Assembly: GCF_000750635.1 (NCBI RefSeq)
Contig: NZ_CCDM010000003.1
Coordinates: 62,001-126,000 of the forward strand
Length of the DNA stretch: 64,000 nucleotides
Origin: Oceanobacillus jeddahensis
Lineage (GTDB): Bacteria; Bacillota; Bacilli; Bacillales; Amphibacillaceae
Direction of reading: 5' to 3'
The translations under genes were made by a program, and so were the position numbers. Shown in pieces: positions 9,838-17,145 of this stretch. The notes beneath the pieces are model-generated. The model was not told the origin of the DNA and searched no databases. It saw only the letters and a program-made list of their open reading frames with translations. Numbering within the stretch: position 1 is the first letter of the stretch; the number at the start of each line of letters is the position of its first letter.

Positions 9838-10263
9838 ATGGGAGATGTTAATTTGAGTTATTTAGAAGCAACGCATATGTATTTATTCGGGGAAGTGAAG
9901 TTTCTCCACTTTTTGTTATTATTAATGGCTTTAGATATTCTAACCGGATTATTCAAAGCATGGAAAAACGGCAATCTATGGAGTCGTAAAAGTCTGTTTG
10001 GGTACGCACGTAAGGTGCTTGTGTTAGTGGTTATTGTGTTAGCCAATGTAGTAGATCAAATACTTGGTTTAGAGGGTGCTGTGGCTTATGCTACGGTGCT
10101 TTTTTATATCGTTAATGAAGGGATTAGTATTATAGAAAACCTGGCAGATGTTGGCGTGCTTGTACCACAAGGGTTAGCTGATAAATTGCATGGCATTGAT
10201 AACTCAGACAAATCCATTGGTAAAGAAATTAAAGAGGAATTTTCAAGCAAGGATAAAGAGTAG
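9838..10263 (+). CDS. Phage holin (phage_holin_4_1 / toxin-secretion type)
   Basis: A 141-residue membrane protein that would make the pores releasing the amidase encoded next to it. Three hydrophobic segments are visible (about 20-40, 62-82 and 84-105). Between the first two is a KAWKNGNLWSRKSLFGYARK loop characteristic of this holin family, with the DILTGLFKA motif in the first helix. The tail is charged and cytoplasmic-looking. AAGGAGC at 9823-9829 precedes the ATG by about 8 nt. The lysis pair holin-amidase is arranged in the usual order. Confidence 0.9.
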   Translation: MGDVNLSYLEATHMYLFGEVKFLHFLLLLMALDILTGLFKAWKNGNLWSRKSLFGYARKVLVLVVIVLANVVDQILGLEGAVAYATVLFYIVNEGISIIENLADVGVLVPQGLADKLHGIDNSDKSIGKEIKEEFSSKDKE

Positions 10264-10281
10264 CTACGGCTGCTCTTTTTC
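10257..10281 (+). terminator. Terminator overlapping holin stop
   Basis: AGAGTAGC / GCTGCTCT stem (one G-U pair) followed by TTTTT. The left arm covers the holin stop codon. Confidence 0.65.
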
Positions 10282-10313
10282 TATTACAAAATTATTTTAG
10301 GAGGAATTTTATT

Positions 10314-11093
10314 ATGGCAAAAATTTATTTAGATCCAGGACACGGCGGAACAGATCCAGGTGCAGTTGCAAACGGCTTACAGGAGAAGGTGCTTACACTT
10401 AAAATTGCACTAAAAACACGAGATATCTTAAATCGTGACTATGAAGGGCATACCATTCGTATGAGTAGGACAAGCGACACAACTCGTAGTCTTGCACAAC
10501 GCACAAATGATGCAAATAGCTGGGGAGCAGATTACTTTATATCCATCCACATTAATGCTGGAGGCGGTACGGGCTATGAAGATTATATTTATAATGGAAG
10601 TGTATCTAATAACACAATAACCTATCGTGATAAACTGCATGCAGAAGTTATGAAGCAAGTTGACTTTAGAAACCGTGGCAAAAAACGTGCTAATTTCCAT
10701 GTGTTACGTCAGTCGAGTATGCCAGCAGTTTTAACAGAGAATGGCTTCATTGATACGACAGCAGATGCGAATAAGCTAAAATCAGATGCTTACCTTGACC
10801 GTATTGCTCTTGGACACGCTAATGGTATTGCACAAGCGCTTGGATTGAAGAAAAAGTCTGGTGGTGGTAATAATGGGGGCTCTGGCAAGCAAGGTTACGT
10901 TGAGGTCATCACACCGTCCTTATGGACTTACAACACTGCAAATTGGGATGATAAAGCGGTAATCGTTAATGAGGGTGAAGTTTTTACAGTAGCTAGAGAT
11001 AAATTTAAAGTTGGCAATGGTTATATGTATCAGCTTAAGAGCGGACTGTATATTACTGCTAGCACGCAGTATGTTCGTTATTACACTAGATAA
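10314..11093 (+). CDS. Phage endolysin: N-acetylmuramoyl-L-alanine amidase (Amidase_3)
   Basis: Cuts the amide bond between muramic acid and L-alanine, giving host lysis with the holin. Residues 1 to about 178 are an Amidase_3 domain with all zinc and catalytic residues visible: His10 (DPGHGG), Glu24, His79 (SIHINA) and Glu142 (TENGF). A glycine/asparagine/serine linker follows, then about 65 residues of SH3-like wall-binding domain to the C-terminus. There is no signal peptide, as expected for a holin-dependent endolysin. RBS AGGAGG at 10300-10305. It is distinct from the exported amidase at 20598-21884. Confidence 0.93.
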   Translation: MAKIYLDPGHGGTDPGAVANGLQEKVLTLKIALKTRDILNRDYEGHTIRMSRTSDTTRSLAQRTNDANSWGADYFISIHINAGGGTGYEDYIYNGSVSNNTITYRDKLHAEVMKQVDFRNRGKKRANFHVLRQSSMPAVLTENGFIDTTADANKLKSDAYLDRIALGHANGIAQALGLKKKSGGGNNGGSGKQGYVEVITPSLWTYNTANWDDKAVIVNEGEVFTVARDKFKVGNGYMYQLKSGLYITASTQYVRYYTR

Positions 11094-11122
11094 AAAACAA
11101 ATCCTTCACGAGCGTGAGGAGC

Positions 11123-11150
11123 TTTACACAAAGATACAGCATGCTATAAT
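11123..11150 (+). promoter_or_regulatory. Sigma-A-type promoter of a short transcript
   Basis: TTTACA (11123-11128), 16-nt spacer, TATAAT (11145-11150) with a TG extension one base upstream of the -10. No credible coding region starts downstream before the terminator at 11195-11217, so it appears to drive a short RNA. Confidence 0.6.
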
Positions 11151-11156
11151 AACTAT

Positions 11157-11218
11157 ATGGTGTGATATTGATTATTCTCATATTCCCCTACAAAGGCGCT
11201 CCTCGTGAGCGTCTTTTT
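11157..11218 (+). ncRNA. Candidate ~60-nt small RNA at prophage end
   Basis: Lies between the promoter above and a GGCGCTC / GAGCGTC hairpin followed by T5 (11195-11216). It contains TATTCTCATATT, a block nearly repeated in the second candidate at 12888-12953, which also ends in a GGCGC...GCGTC hairpin. A regulatory or antitoxin-like RNA is possible; the function is unknown. Strand and ends are inferred from the promoter and terminator only. Confidence 0.45.
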
Positions 11219-11564
11219 ACTTAATTTTCTTGTACCAATCCAACAGATCAATAAACCACATTCACAATTACAACGTTGCCGACATACAATACTCTGTGGG
11301 ATATTTGGAATTGCTTTGGCAATTGGGACTCAAAGTTTAGGCGCTCGTGTAGACACTGCGGGCGTCTTTTTCTTTGTTAGAAAGCCTTTACAAGGATTGA
11401 TTCATAGGATAAAATCGGATTACATAGATAAATAAGGGACAATACCCCTTAACCTATTATTGAATACACTTGAATCTTAGGCACTTCTGCGCCCCTATGT
11501 AGAGGTGTCCTTTTTTGTTAAATAAAAATAAGCCCTCACTTAACTGTGGGGCTTTACATATTAT
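11219..11564. other. Gene-poor stretch with two terminator-like hairpins
   Basis: I see no supported gene. Two further hairpins with T runs occur on the plus strand: GGCGC...GCGTC at about 11341-11375 and GGCAC...GTGTC at about 11480-11517. Their stems resemble the one ending the small RNA upstream, so this may be a decayed tandem array of the same short units. A 76-codon open frame at 11205-11435 has no ribosome site and overlaps the hairpins. Confidence 0.4.
11529..11556. terminator. Bidirectional terminator
   Basis: AGCCCTCAC / GTGGGGCT stem. On the minus strand it is followed by a T-rich run and lies just after the stop of the gene at 11565-11852. Confidence 0.65.
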
Positions 11565-11852
11565 TTAAACTTTAACTTTATCTACAACGAAGTCTAGCCA
11601 ATAATTTAATGCTTGACCAGTTATGCGATTGTGATAAATTTCATCACAATCCTTATTATACTTAAACTCATTAATTTCCTTTTTAGAAATAAATATAATG
11701 GATTCTTCATCTCTTTCAACTATCTTCTTTTTTTGAAAATCATCTACATAAGGTGCATCTGATTCAAATTCTTTCGCTAATTCAACTTCCTTTTTTAAAA
11801 GGTTTTCATGTACTTTTATTTTATCTAAAAACAACTTATATTTTTCTGTCAT
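11565..11852 (-). CDS. Hypothetical protein (95 aa)
   Basis: A charged, mostly helical 95-residue protein on the minus strand, with an AAAGGAG-type site just upstream and a hairpin after the stop. The N-terminal half is lysine/glutamate-rich helix; the C-terminal part (NRITGQALNYWLDFVVDKV) is more hydrophobic. I do not recognise the family. It lies downstream of the YolD-like gene on the same strand with a 28-bp gap, so it may be part of the same SOS-type transcription unit. Confidence 0.6.
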   Translation of the reverse strand: MTEKYKLFLDKIKVHENLLKKEVELAKEFESDAPYVDDFQKKKIVERDEESIIFISKKEINEFKYNKDCDEIYHNRITGQALNYWLDFVVDKVKV

Positions 11853-11880
11853 GTTTTAATCTCCTTTTTTATGCGGTATC

Positions 11881-12288
11881 TTATTTTAGTTTATCATACC
11901 AATCCAATACATCCATAAACTCAACATTACGTATTTCTTCAATGGTGCAGCTGGTGCGGCGGCCGTCAATCACACTTAAATGTATCTTTCCATTTCCATA
12001 CCCACTTATTTTACATTGCACATCTTTATAATAGCTTCCGTTTCTTATGGTATTCGCTTGGATGGCGATGGGTAAGTCCATTGTATATGCTTTATGAAGC
12101 ACTTGTGATATCTCCATTTCTGACATTTCTTCTTTACCTTCAATTTCAGTTACTTCATTTTTTTCTCTCTTTAAAGCGTCCGTATGATCTGACAACATCA
12201 TTCCAAACCATTTAACAATTCCTCTATCTTTATAGCCGTAATGTTCTGGCGTAATTCGAGTTATAGCATAATCTTCCATTTTAACCAT
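11881..12288 (-). CDS. YolD-like protein (prophage-edge copy)
   Basis: A 135-residue YolD-family protein. It shares GYKDRGIVKWFGMMLSDH near the N-terminus and EEIRNVEFMDVLDWYDK near the C-terminus with the paralogue at 56779-57183. YolD proteins usually sit next to a Y-family polymerase of the UvrX type and are SOS-induced; their biochemical role is not settled. Here the polymerase is absent and the divergent neighbour is a small WYL-like protein. A promoter with a LexA-like box in its spacer lies upstream. The start follows an AAAGGATGG site; an internal ATG three codons in is possible. Confidence 0.85.
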   Translation of the reverse strand: MVKMEDYAITRITPEHYGYKDRGIVKWFGMMLSDHTDALKREKNEVTEIEGKEEMSEMEISQVLHKAYTMDLPIAIQANTIRNGSYYKDVQCKISGYGNGKIHLSVIDGRRTSCTIEEIRNVEFMDVLDWYDKLK

Positions 12289-12312
12289 CCTTTCTTTTGT
12301 TAAAAATTAGCA

Positions 12313-12371
12313 GTACATTTGTTCTGTTTATGTGATACACTAATATTATAACCAGAACAAACATTCGTCAA
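12313..12371 (-). promoter_or_regulatory. SOS-type promoter region with two LexA-like boxes
   Basis: On the minus strand TTGACG (12371-12366) is followed by TAATAT at 17 nt (or TATAAT at 15 nt), and the box GAATGTTTGTTC (12366-12355) fills the spacer. A second box, GAACAAATGTAC (12324-12313), lies downstream. Each differs at one core position from the Bacillus consensus GAAC-N4-GTTC. The plus-strand gene at 12398 is divergent and could share control. Confidence 0.62.
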
Positions 12372-12397
12372 ACGGTAATTTTTGGAGATGTCTTTTA

Positions 12398-12613
12398 ATG
12401 ACTGTATTGTTGCATAAATCATTGGATAAAAAGGAAAAGATCATGATTTATTATATGGACCAGGATAATAAAGTAACGCAAAGGATTATAAGAGTGGTTG
12501 GCATAGACAACAAAAAGGTGCTGGCTTACTGCTATTATCGCAAACAGGTACGCAGTTTTAAGCTAGACAATATTTTATCTTGTGGAGAGATTAAAAGGAG
12601 TATGGGGGCATAA
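12398..12613 (+). CDS. Small WYL-like domain protein
   Basis: A 71-residue protein. IMIYYMDQDNKVTQRIIRV followed by VLAYCYYRKQVRSFKLDNIL resembles a minimal WYL-type module (sheet plus the R..F.L.NI motif) often found beside yolD/uvrX in Bacillaceae. WYL domains in larger regulators bind nucleic acid or ligands; for this short form a function is not established. GGAGATG at 12384-12390 is 7 nt before the ATG. It is divergent from the YolD-like gene across the LexA-like boxes and overlaps the next gene by 1 nt. Confidence 0.66.
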   Translation: MTVLLHKSLDKKEKIMIYYMDQDNKVTQRIIRVVGIDNKKVLAYCYYRKQVRSFKLDNILSCGEIKRSMGA

Positions 12614-12846
12614 TGGAAAAACCATTTTTGGATTTAGACCAACTTGAATATAACGGAAGTATGATATATGACGCTCATAAAGAAGGAACAATGGTAAGAA
12701 TTAAATATTTTAAAGCAGGATTTCACGAAATCATATGCAGTATAGATAAACCAATGGGGGTATGGGATATGGATGTTAAATGTTCTAATAATGAGGGGGA
12801 AATTGATATTCCGTTTAATTGGATCGTACAGGTAGATGCATTGTAA
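12613..12846 (+). CDS. Hypothetical protein (77 aa) coupled to the WYL-like gene
   Basis: The start codon overlaps the stop of the preceding gene (TAATG), suggesting coupled translation. The predicted content is beta-rich (TMVRIKYFKAGFHEIICSI; DIPFNWIVQVDAL), and a small single-domain fold is likely. The family is not recognised. Its linkage to an SOS-type promoter suggests damage-induced expression of the pair, but this is inference from position. Confidence 0.6.
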   Translation: MEKPFLDLDQLEYNGSMIYDAHKEGTMVRIKYFKAGFHEIICSIDKPMGVWDMDVKCSNNEGEIDIPFNWIVQVDAL

Positions 12847-12887
12847 AAAACGCAAGCAAAAATATGAACCTGTGTTATAATCAATAT

Positions 12888-12953
12888 GTATGAGAATTAT
12901 TTCTCATATTACATTATTCCTTATTGGCGCGCTCTCTCTATGGGCGTCCTTTT
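12888..12953 (+). ncRNA. Second candidate small RNA, related to 11157-11218
   Basis: Preceded by an extended -10 (TGTTATAAT, 12873-12881; no convincing -35) and ended by GGCGC...GCGTC plus T7 (about 12926-12957). It shares the ATT/TCTCATATT block and terminator style with the candidate at 11157-11218. It contains no ribosome site with a useful reading frame. Confidence 0.42.
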
Positions 12954-13036
12954 TTTATATATTTATGGTAAATTAAAAAGAGAGGTCTACCCTCTCTTTT
13001 ATGTGCTATTATCGCCTAGTCCGCGTATTATTTTGT

Positions 13037-13068
13037 TAGTCCCAATTTAGCCCCAAAATAGCCCCAAA
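13037..13068 (+). repeat. Three TAGYCCCAA repeats at exact 11-bp period
   Basis: TAGTCCCAA at 13037, TAGCCCCAAA at 13048 and TAGCCCCAAA at 13059. One helical turn between units suggests a protein binding the same DNA face, such as a tyrosine integrase at arm-type sites near a prophage att site. No integrase gene is in the window, so this role is inference. Confidence 0.5.
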
Positions 13069-13232
13069 TTGATATATTATTATATGCTTTCTTACGTTTT
13101 CCTTTTTATTTACAATTAACAGAAAGTTGATGTATCAACGTTTTATTCATTTTTTATATAGTATTATATGTTTGTATAAGAGTATATTATATAATCACCA
13201 AAAAGAGTATAAGTAAATGAGGGAGAATTAAA

Positions 13233-13319
13233 ATGACACTTATAATAGCAACAGCATCGTTTGTTACTTCTTTAGCAGTATTAATAATGGTTAAATTACA
13301 ATTTAAAAAGGATAAATAG
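13233..13319 (+). CDS. Possible type I toxin / holin-like peptide (28 aa)
   Basis: MTLIIATASFVTSLAVLIMV followed by a basic tail (KLQFKKDK). This is the shape of the short hydrophobic toxins of type I toxin-antitoxin pairs in Bacillus prophages (TxpA/BsrG and 'putative holin-like toxin' peptides). GAGGGAGA lies about 8 nt upstream. An overlapping antisense RNA, expected for such systems, was not clearly identified; the short RNA candidates lie several hundred bases upstream. Too short for family certainty. Confidence 0.45.
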   Translation: MTLIIATASFVTSLAVLIMVKLQFKKDK

Positions 13320-13393
13320 CGATTAATTAAAAAAACAAAACTTCGAATTGCAAGAAAAATTTATATAATCCTTTCATAAAAGGTGTGATATTA

Positions 13394-13570
13394 ATGGGGA
13401 GGGGCAGTTGGAACTCAGCATTTATTATCGGGTTTATCACTTTCATATTGCTGTATTTAATAAATAATGATTTTAACAAGACATTTGGTATAGGAATTGG
13501 CGCAGTTTTCATCTTGTATATTATTTTTGTTATTGTTTTCAAATATAAAAAAAGACAGAAGAAGCAATAA
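13394..13570 (+). CDS. Small two-helix membrane protein (58 aa)
   Basis: Two hydrophobic helices (AFIIGFITFILLYLI and GIGIGAVFILYIIFVIVF) separated by a short polar turn, with a strongly basic C-terminus (KYKKRQKKQ). The ATG at 13394 has AAAGG 10 nt upstream; a GTG at 13385 is an alternative. The coding end runs into a long terminator hairpin. It may be the last prophage gene or a host gene; I recognise no family. Confidence 0.5.
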   Translation: MGRGSWNSAFIIGFITFILLYLINNDFNKTFGIGIGAVFILYIIFVIVFKYKKRQKKQ

Positions 13571-13606
13571 AAAGCTTGAAAAGAAGTGGGCTTTTTATTG
13601 CTTCTT
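13559..13606 (+). terminator. Strong terminator, 17-bp stem
   Basis: Perfect inverted repeat 13559-13575 / 13590-13606 with a 14-nt loop and T-rich right arm. It separates the prophage/accessory side from the desulfhydrase gene. Confidence 0.75.
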
Positions 13607-13838
13607 TAGTTACAAAGTTGCTAAAAAGTTTGCAAGGCATTAAAAACAATATGTTTTCACTCACCCAGAGACTAAACATATGAGAGACACTATTAAACAA
13701 GAGGTTTAACAATACAAAATACGATATTTAAAGAGATTTACGAGTTATTTGAATAAATCTCAATCATCTAATAGTTGCTTATGTACGTTCTTATTCGCTA
13801 TCATAAAGGTATAAAAAGGAAGAAAGTGAGAGGAACAA

Positions 13839-14816
13839 ATGATGCGTAAATTAAATATTGCTAATTTAGATACACCAATTCAAAAGCTGGAAAAACTCAG
13901 CAAGGAGTTAGGCAAGAACATTTTTATGAAACGGGATGATTTTACAGGTATTGAAGTCTCGGGGAACAAAATAAGAAAACTGGAGTACCTCGTTGCCTAT
14001 GCGCTGGATAATGAATATGACACAATTATTACTACAGGGGCCTGTCAATCAAATCATGCCCGGGCAACCGCTGCTATTTGTGCCATGATGGATTTAGAAT
14101 GTCACCTGGTTCTTAGAGGTGAAGCAGGAGAATATGAAGGAAATTTATTTTTGGATGAGATGCTTGGAGCGAATGTAAATATTATTCCATCCAGTGAATC
14201 CCGAGAAGATGCGATGGAGGAGTTAAAGAAGGGTTTAGAAACGCAAGGGAAAAAGGTATTACTTATCCCGGTCGGCGCTTCAAATGCCATTGGTTCTTAC
14301 GGTTATATTCATTGTTATAATGAAATCATGAAGCAGGAAGTAGAGATGGGTATTCATTTTGATTCTATTAACCTGGCAATTGGCTCAGGTGGAACATATG
14401 CAGGACTATGGTATGCAAATGAAGGAGCAGATACGAAAAAGAAAATTATCGGTTATTCTGTTGATCAAATAGCAGAAGTGTTCAAAGAAGATGTGATGGC
14501 AATTGTTAATGATTTGGAAGACATCAAACACCATTTTGATCGTATTTCTATTAATGATAGCTATATTGGACTTGGTTATGGCCAAGCAACAGATGAAGAA
14601 TTGGCGTTTTATAGGGATGTTGCTAAAAGTGAGGGAGTTATTCTTGATCCCGTATATACAGGAAAAGCTTTTAAAGGATTAGTGACTGAAATTAAAAATG
14701 GGAATTATGATGATCAGGAAAATATTCTTTTTATTCATACCGGTGGACAGCAAGGGTATACAAAAGAAATGAGAGAAAGAATGAAGGGGATTTTAAGAAA
14801 GACTGCTAGCGAGTAA
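13839..14816 (+). CDS. D-cysteine desulfhydrase / ACC deaminase family enzyme
   Basis: A 325-residue PLP enzyme of the tryptophan-synthase-beta fold. The lysine that binds PLP is in the SGNKIRKLEYL motif. TTGACQSNHARATAA is the substrate/phosphate loop typical of D-cysteine desulfhydrase (D-cysteine to pyruvate, H2S and ammonia), and IGSGGTYAGL is the glycine-rich PLP phosphate site. Length matches DcyD-like enzymes (about 330). ACC deaminase is a close relative and cannot be excluded from sequence alone. It appears monocistronic, with GAGAGGA just before the start and a terminator after. Confidence 0.82.
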   Translation: MMRKLNIANLDTPIQKLEKLSKELGKNIFMKRDDFTGIEVSGNKIRKLEYLVAYALDNEYDTIITTGACQSNHARATAAICAMMDLECHLVLRGEAGEYEGNLFLDEMLGANVNIIPSSESREDAMEELKKGLETQGKKVLLIPVGASNAIGSYGYIHCYNEIMKQEVEMGIHFDSINLAIGSGGTYAGLWYANEGADTKKKIIGYSVDQIAEVFKEDVMAIVNDLEDIKHHFDRISINDSYIGLGYGQATDEELAFYRDVAKSEGVILDPVYTGKAFKGLVTEIKNGNYDDQENILFIHTGGQQGYTKEMRERMKGILRKTASE

Positions 14817-14863
14817 TTTTTGTGAATACGGTGCAATGAAACAAGTAAAGGGAAGTCATTTAA

Positions 14864-14909
14864 GAAGGCAGGGGGATATTGGAAAAGCCATATTTCTTTG
14901 CCTTTTTTG
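14864..14909 (+). terminator. Intrinsic terminator
   Basis: AAGGCA...TGCCTT outer stem with an inner GATATTGG/CCATATTTC pairing, then T6. Confidence 0.72.
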
Positions 14910-14995
14910 CAACCATTTAATTAGAGCTAATGATAGGGTAGTGAAATTTATTACGTAAATCATTTATAAGTCTTCAATCCGGGAGCTGAAACAAA

Positions 14996-15913
14996 ATGAT
15001 AACTTGGAAAGCAAAAAAACATCATATCTTCATCGAAACACCTACCCCTTTTGATTTTAAGGTGAATTTGGATTATTTACAAAGGAACGCAAATGAATGC
15101 ATGTACGAAATAGAAAATAATAGGATTACCCGAGTGATGAAAATAAATCACATGCGAACTTTAGTACGTATAAGTGAAGCAGATAGGGAAAACATAGTTG
15201 TTGAATTTTTAGCCGATACGGAGCCGATTTTATTAGAAGATAAGAAGGCTATCGTGCATGACGTTTGTGAATGGTTTGACTTGGAGCGCAATCTGTTGCC
15301 GTTTTATGAAATGGGCTGGCAAGATTCGCTGTTAAAACAAGCCATTGAAAGGTTTTATGGACTAAGGGTTATGGGGTTAAATGATTTGTTTGAAGCGTTA
15401 TGCTGGGGAATTTTAGGACAGCAGATTAACTTACCATTTGCCTATACATTGAAACGTCAATTTGTTGAAAAGTTTGGTGACTCATTAGATTACAATGGGA
15501 AAAAATATTGGATTTTTCCTTCTTTTGATAAGATTTCTCGTTTAACTGTGGAAGATCTGGCTGATATCAAAATGACAAAAAGGAAAAGAGAATATATTAT
15601 TGATGTGGCGAAGTTGATGGCAAATGGAGATTTATCAAAAGAAAAATTATTACATTTGGATGATTTAAAGCAAGCTGAAGAAGAGTTGGTCCGTATTCGG
15701 GGAATCGGCCCATGGACAGCGAATTATGTATTGATGCGCTGCCTCCGCTATCAGAATGCTTTTCCTATTGATGATGTGGGATTGATCAATGCGATTAAAT
15801 TCGTAATGGGTATGGACCGAAAGCCGACAAAAGTAGAAATTAGAGCGTTAGCCTCTCAGTGGGAAAATTGGGAATCGTATGCTACATTTTATCTGTGGAG
15901 AATGTTGTATTGA
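14996..15913 (+). CDS. DNA-3-methyladenine glycosylase (AlkA/YfjP-like, HhH-GPD)
   Basis: Base-excision repair glycosylase that removes alkylated purines. The N-terminal ~110 residues form the AlkA-type accessory domain. The HhH-GPD core follows: GILGQQINLPFA, then the helix-hairpin-helix VRIRGIGPWTANYVLMR (about 233-249) and PIDDVGL with the catalytic Asp259/260. There is no C-terminal iron-sulfur cysteine cluster, consistent with AlkA rather than MutY/Nth. Length 305 is normal. RBS GGGAGCTG about 8 nt upstream. Monocistronic. Confidence 0.88.
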   Translation: MITWKAKKHHIFIETPTPFDFKVNLDYLQRNANECMYEIENNRITRVMKINHMRTLVRISEADRENIVVEFLADTEPILLEDKKAIVHDVCEWFDLERNLLPFYEMGWQDSLLKQAIERFYGLRVMGLNDLFEALCWGILGQQINLPFAYTLKRQFVEKFGDSLDYNGKKYWIFPSFDKISRLTVEDLADIKMTKRKREYIIDVAKLMANGDLSKEKLLHLDDLKQAEEELVRIRGIGPWTANYVLMRCLRYQNAFPIDDVGLINAIKFVMGMDRKPTKVEIRALASQWENWESYATFYLWRMLY

Positions 15914-15930
15914 ATGGATTAGTTTTAATG

Positions 15931-16395
15931 CTATATAGTTCTTCCTTTTTTCTTAATATCTGCATCTAAAATGGCTCCAACTGTTACACCAATACCTAAA
16001 CCAATTGGCAATCCTAATGCGAGATTATCAAATAAAAGTCCAAAAACAAGCCCAATGCTGAGACCACAGGACATATATATACTGAGGTAATAGTCTTTTG
16101 TAACTAATTTGTGTTTTTTCATGAGATGCGTACTGATATTATTTATTTTTTGGTGATGATGTTTAAAATCATTTTTCGTAAGTTGACCGGGCTTATCTAA
16201 AAGTTGAACAAGATGGCTTTCTAAATCATTAAAAGATTGGTAACATGTTTCACATTCGGATGAGAGCGTACCTAACCTTTGAATCAATTGATGGCAGTTA
16301 TCCAAATCAAGCTTTTTGGAAACTTTTTCTCCTAAGCTATTTCTTAAGTCTTCTATTTCCTTGGTAAGTTTATCAGTGGTTTGGTGACTTACCAT
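15931..16395 (-). CDS. Membrane-anchored hypothetical protein
   Basis: A 154-residue protein on the minus strand. The N-terminal ~100 residues are helical and polar, with a CETC pair (about 49-52). The C-terminus has two glycine-rich hydrophobic segments (GLSIGLVFGLLFDNLALGLP and GLGIGVTVGAIL) that look like a hairpin of membrane helices. AAAGGAGG lies 9 nt before the ATG. The family is not recognised. It converges with the glycosylase gene, with 17 bp between stops. Confidence 0.6.
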   Translation of the reverse strand: MVSHQTTDKLTKEIEDLRNSLGEKVSKKLDLDNCHQLIQRLGTLSSECETCYQSFNDLESHLVQLLDKPGQLTKNDFKHHHQKINNISTHLMKKHKLVTKDYYLSIYMSCGLSIGLVFGLLFDNLALGLPIGLGIGVTVGAILDADIKKKGRTI

Positions 16396-16544
16396 GATGG
16401 TTAACCTCCTTTAATATATTGTATGTTTTTAGATAAGACGTGATTAGCAATTATCATCTTTGGTTTTCTATTACGACAAGTGTTCCTTTTATATAATTAT
16501 ATTCAAAGGGAGCAAATGGCGCAAATTTGTTTGAATATACAGAC

Positions 16545-16646
16545 TTTATCGCAGTGTAACTGGCTGGGACTGGGGCCTGCGGTTACTCGCTCCATCGTAA
16601 AGAGTTGTGCGTCGAAAAATCCCCACTGAATGAAGTTTCACTTTAT
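16545..16646 (+). repeat. Interspersed element, copy E (short D/E subfamily)
   Basis: 102 bp, from TTTATCGCAGTGTAACTGGC to TGAAGTTTCACTTTAT. It has a different 5' head from the full copies but shares their right half, including the GGGGC...GCTCC stem, TCGTAAAGAGTTGTGCGTCG and CCACTGAATGAAGTTT. About 100 bp downstream is a truncated IclR gene. Confidence 0.85.
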
Positions 16647-16751
16647 AGATAAGTTATACATATAAAATTTGGCTGGTTTTGTGGAAATAGAAATATATAA
16701 AATAGAGAAGTAATAAAACCTATCTGATCCTTCATTAGTAATCGTCTAACT

Positions 16752-16847
16752 TTAATTTAATGGTTCAAAAGTTGAAAAACTTTTTAGTATTCTAAGTGCG
16801 TTATGTACGGAAGAAAGAGATTGTGTTTTCTTATTTTCATTATCCAT
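16752..16847 (-). pseudogene. Truncated IclR-family regulator (N-terminal 31 codons)
   Basis: On the minus strand, after GGAGGGGCAGGA, a start codon opens MDNENKKTQSLSSVHNALRI and continues to LKSFSTFEPLN, then a stop. This is the usual N-terminus of IclR-type transcription factors, where the winged helix begins with S(V)xxALRIL. The rest (about 220 residues) is missing; repeat copy E lies about 100 bp beyond the break. The intact ribosome site and start suggest recent truncation. Identity rests on this short but distinctive block. Confidence 0.6.
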
Positions 16848-17145
16848 TCCTGCCCCTCCAATAATGACTGTTTCATTTAAGTAAGCGTTTATATATAACT
16901 ATACTTTATCACTTAAAATATGTTGCGTATAGAGACAGATTCACTTATGTAATACATTGAAAAGACCGTTTTTTTATGCGTAATTATAAAGTTAACTTTT
17001 GATTTTTAATAGATGATGGTTGAAAAATACGTATTTTTTCTATATTGTATATAGTGTATATATTATGTATATATAATATTTTTTTATTTCAATAAAAGTT
17101 TATCAAAATGAAAAATATTTATTGATAGGATAGGAGGAACTTATA
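16848..17145. other. AT-rich intergenic stretch
   Basis: Contains the start-side region of the truncated IclR gene and a very AT-rich TATA-repeat tract (about 17038-17085) ahead of the CPBP protease gene. I see no gene or conserved element. Confidence 0.4.

Noticed and set aside
11205..11435. 76-codon open frame after the amidase
   Set aside because: No ribosome site, overlaps two terminator hairpins, no recognisable protein character.
1..13600. Complete prophage
   Set aside because: Only tail, lysis and right-end genes are present; head, packaging, integrase and repressor genes are outside the window or absent.
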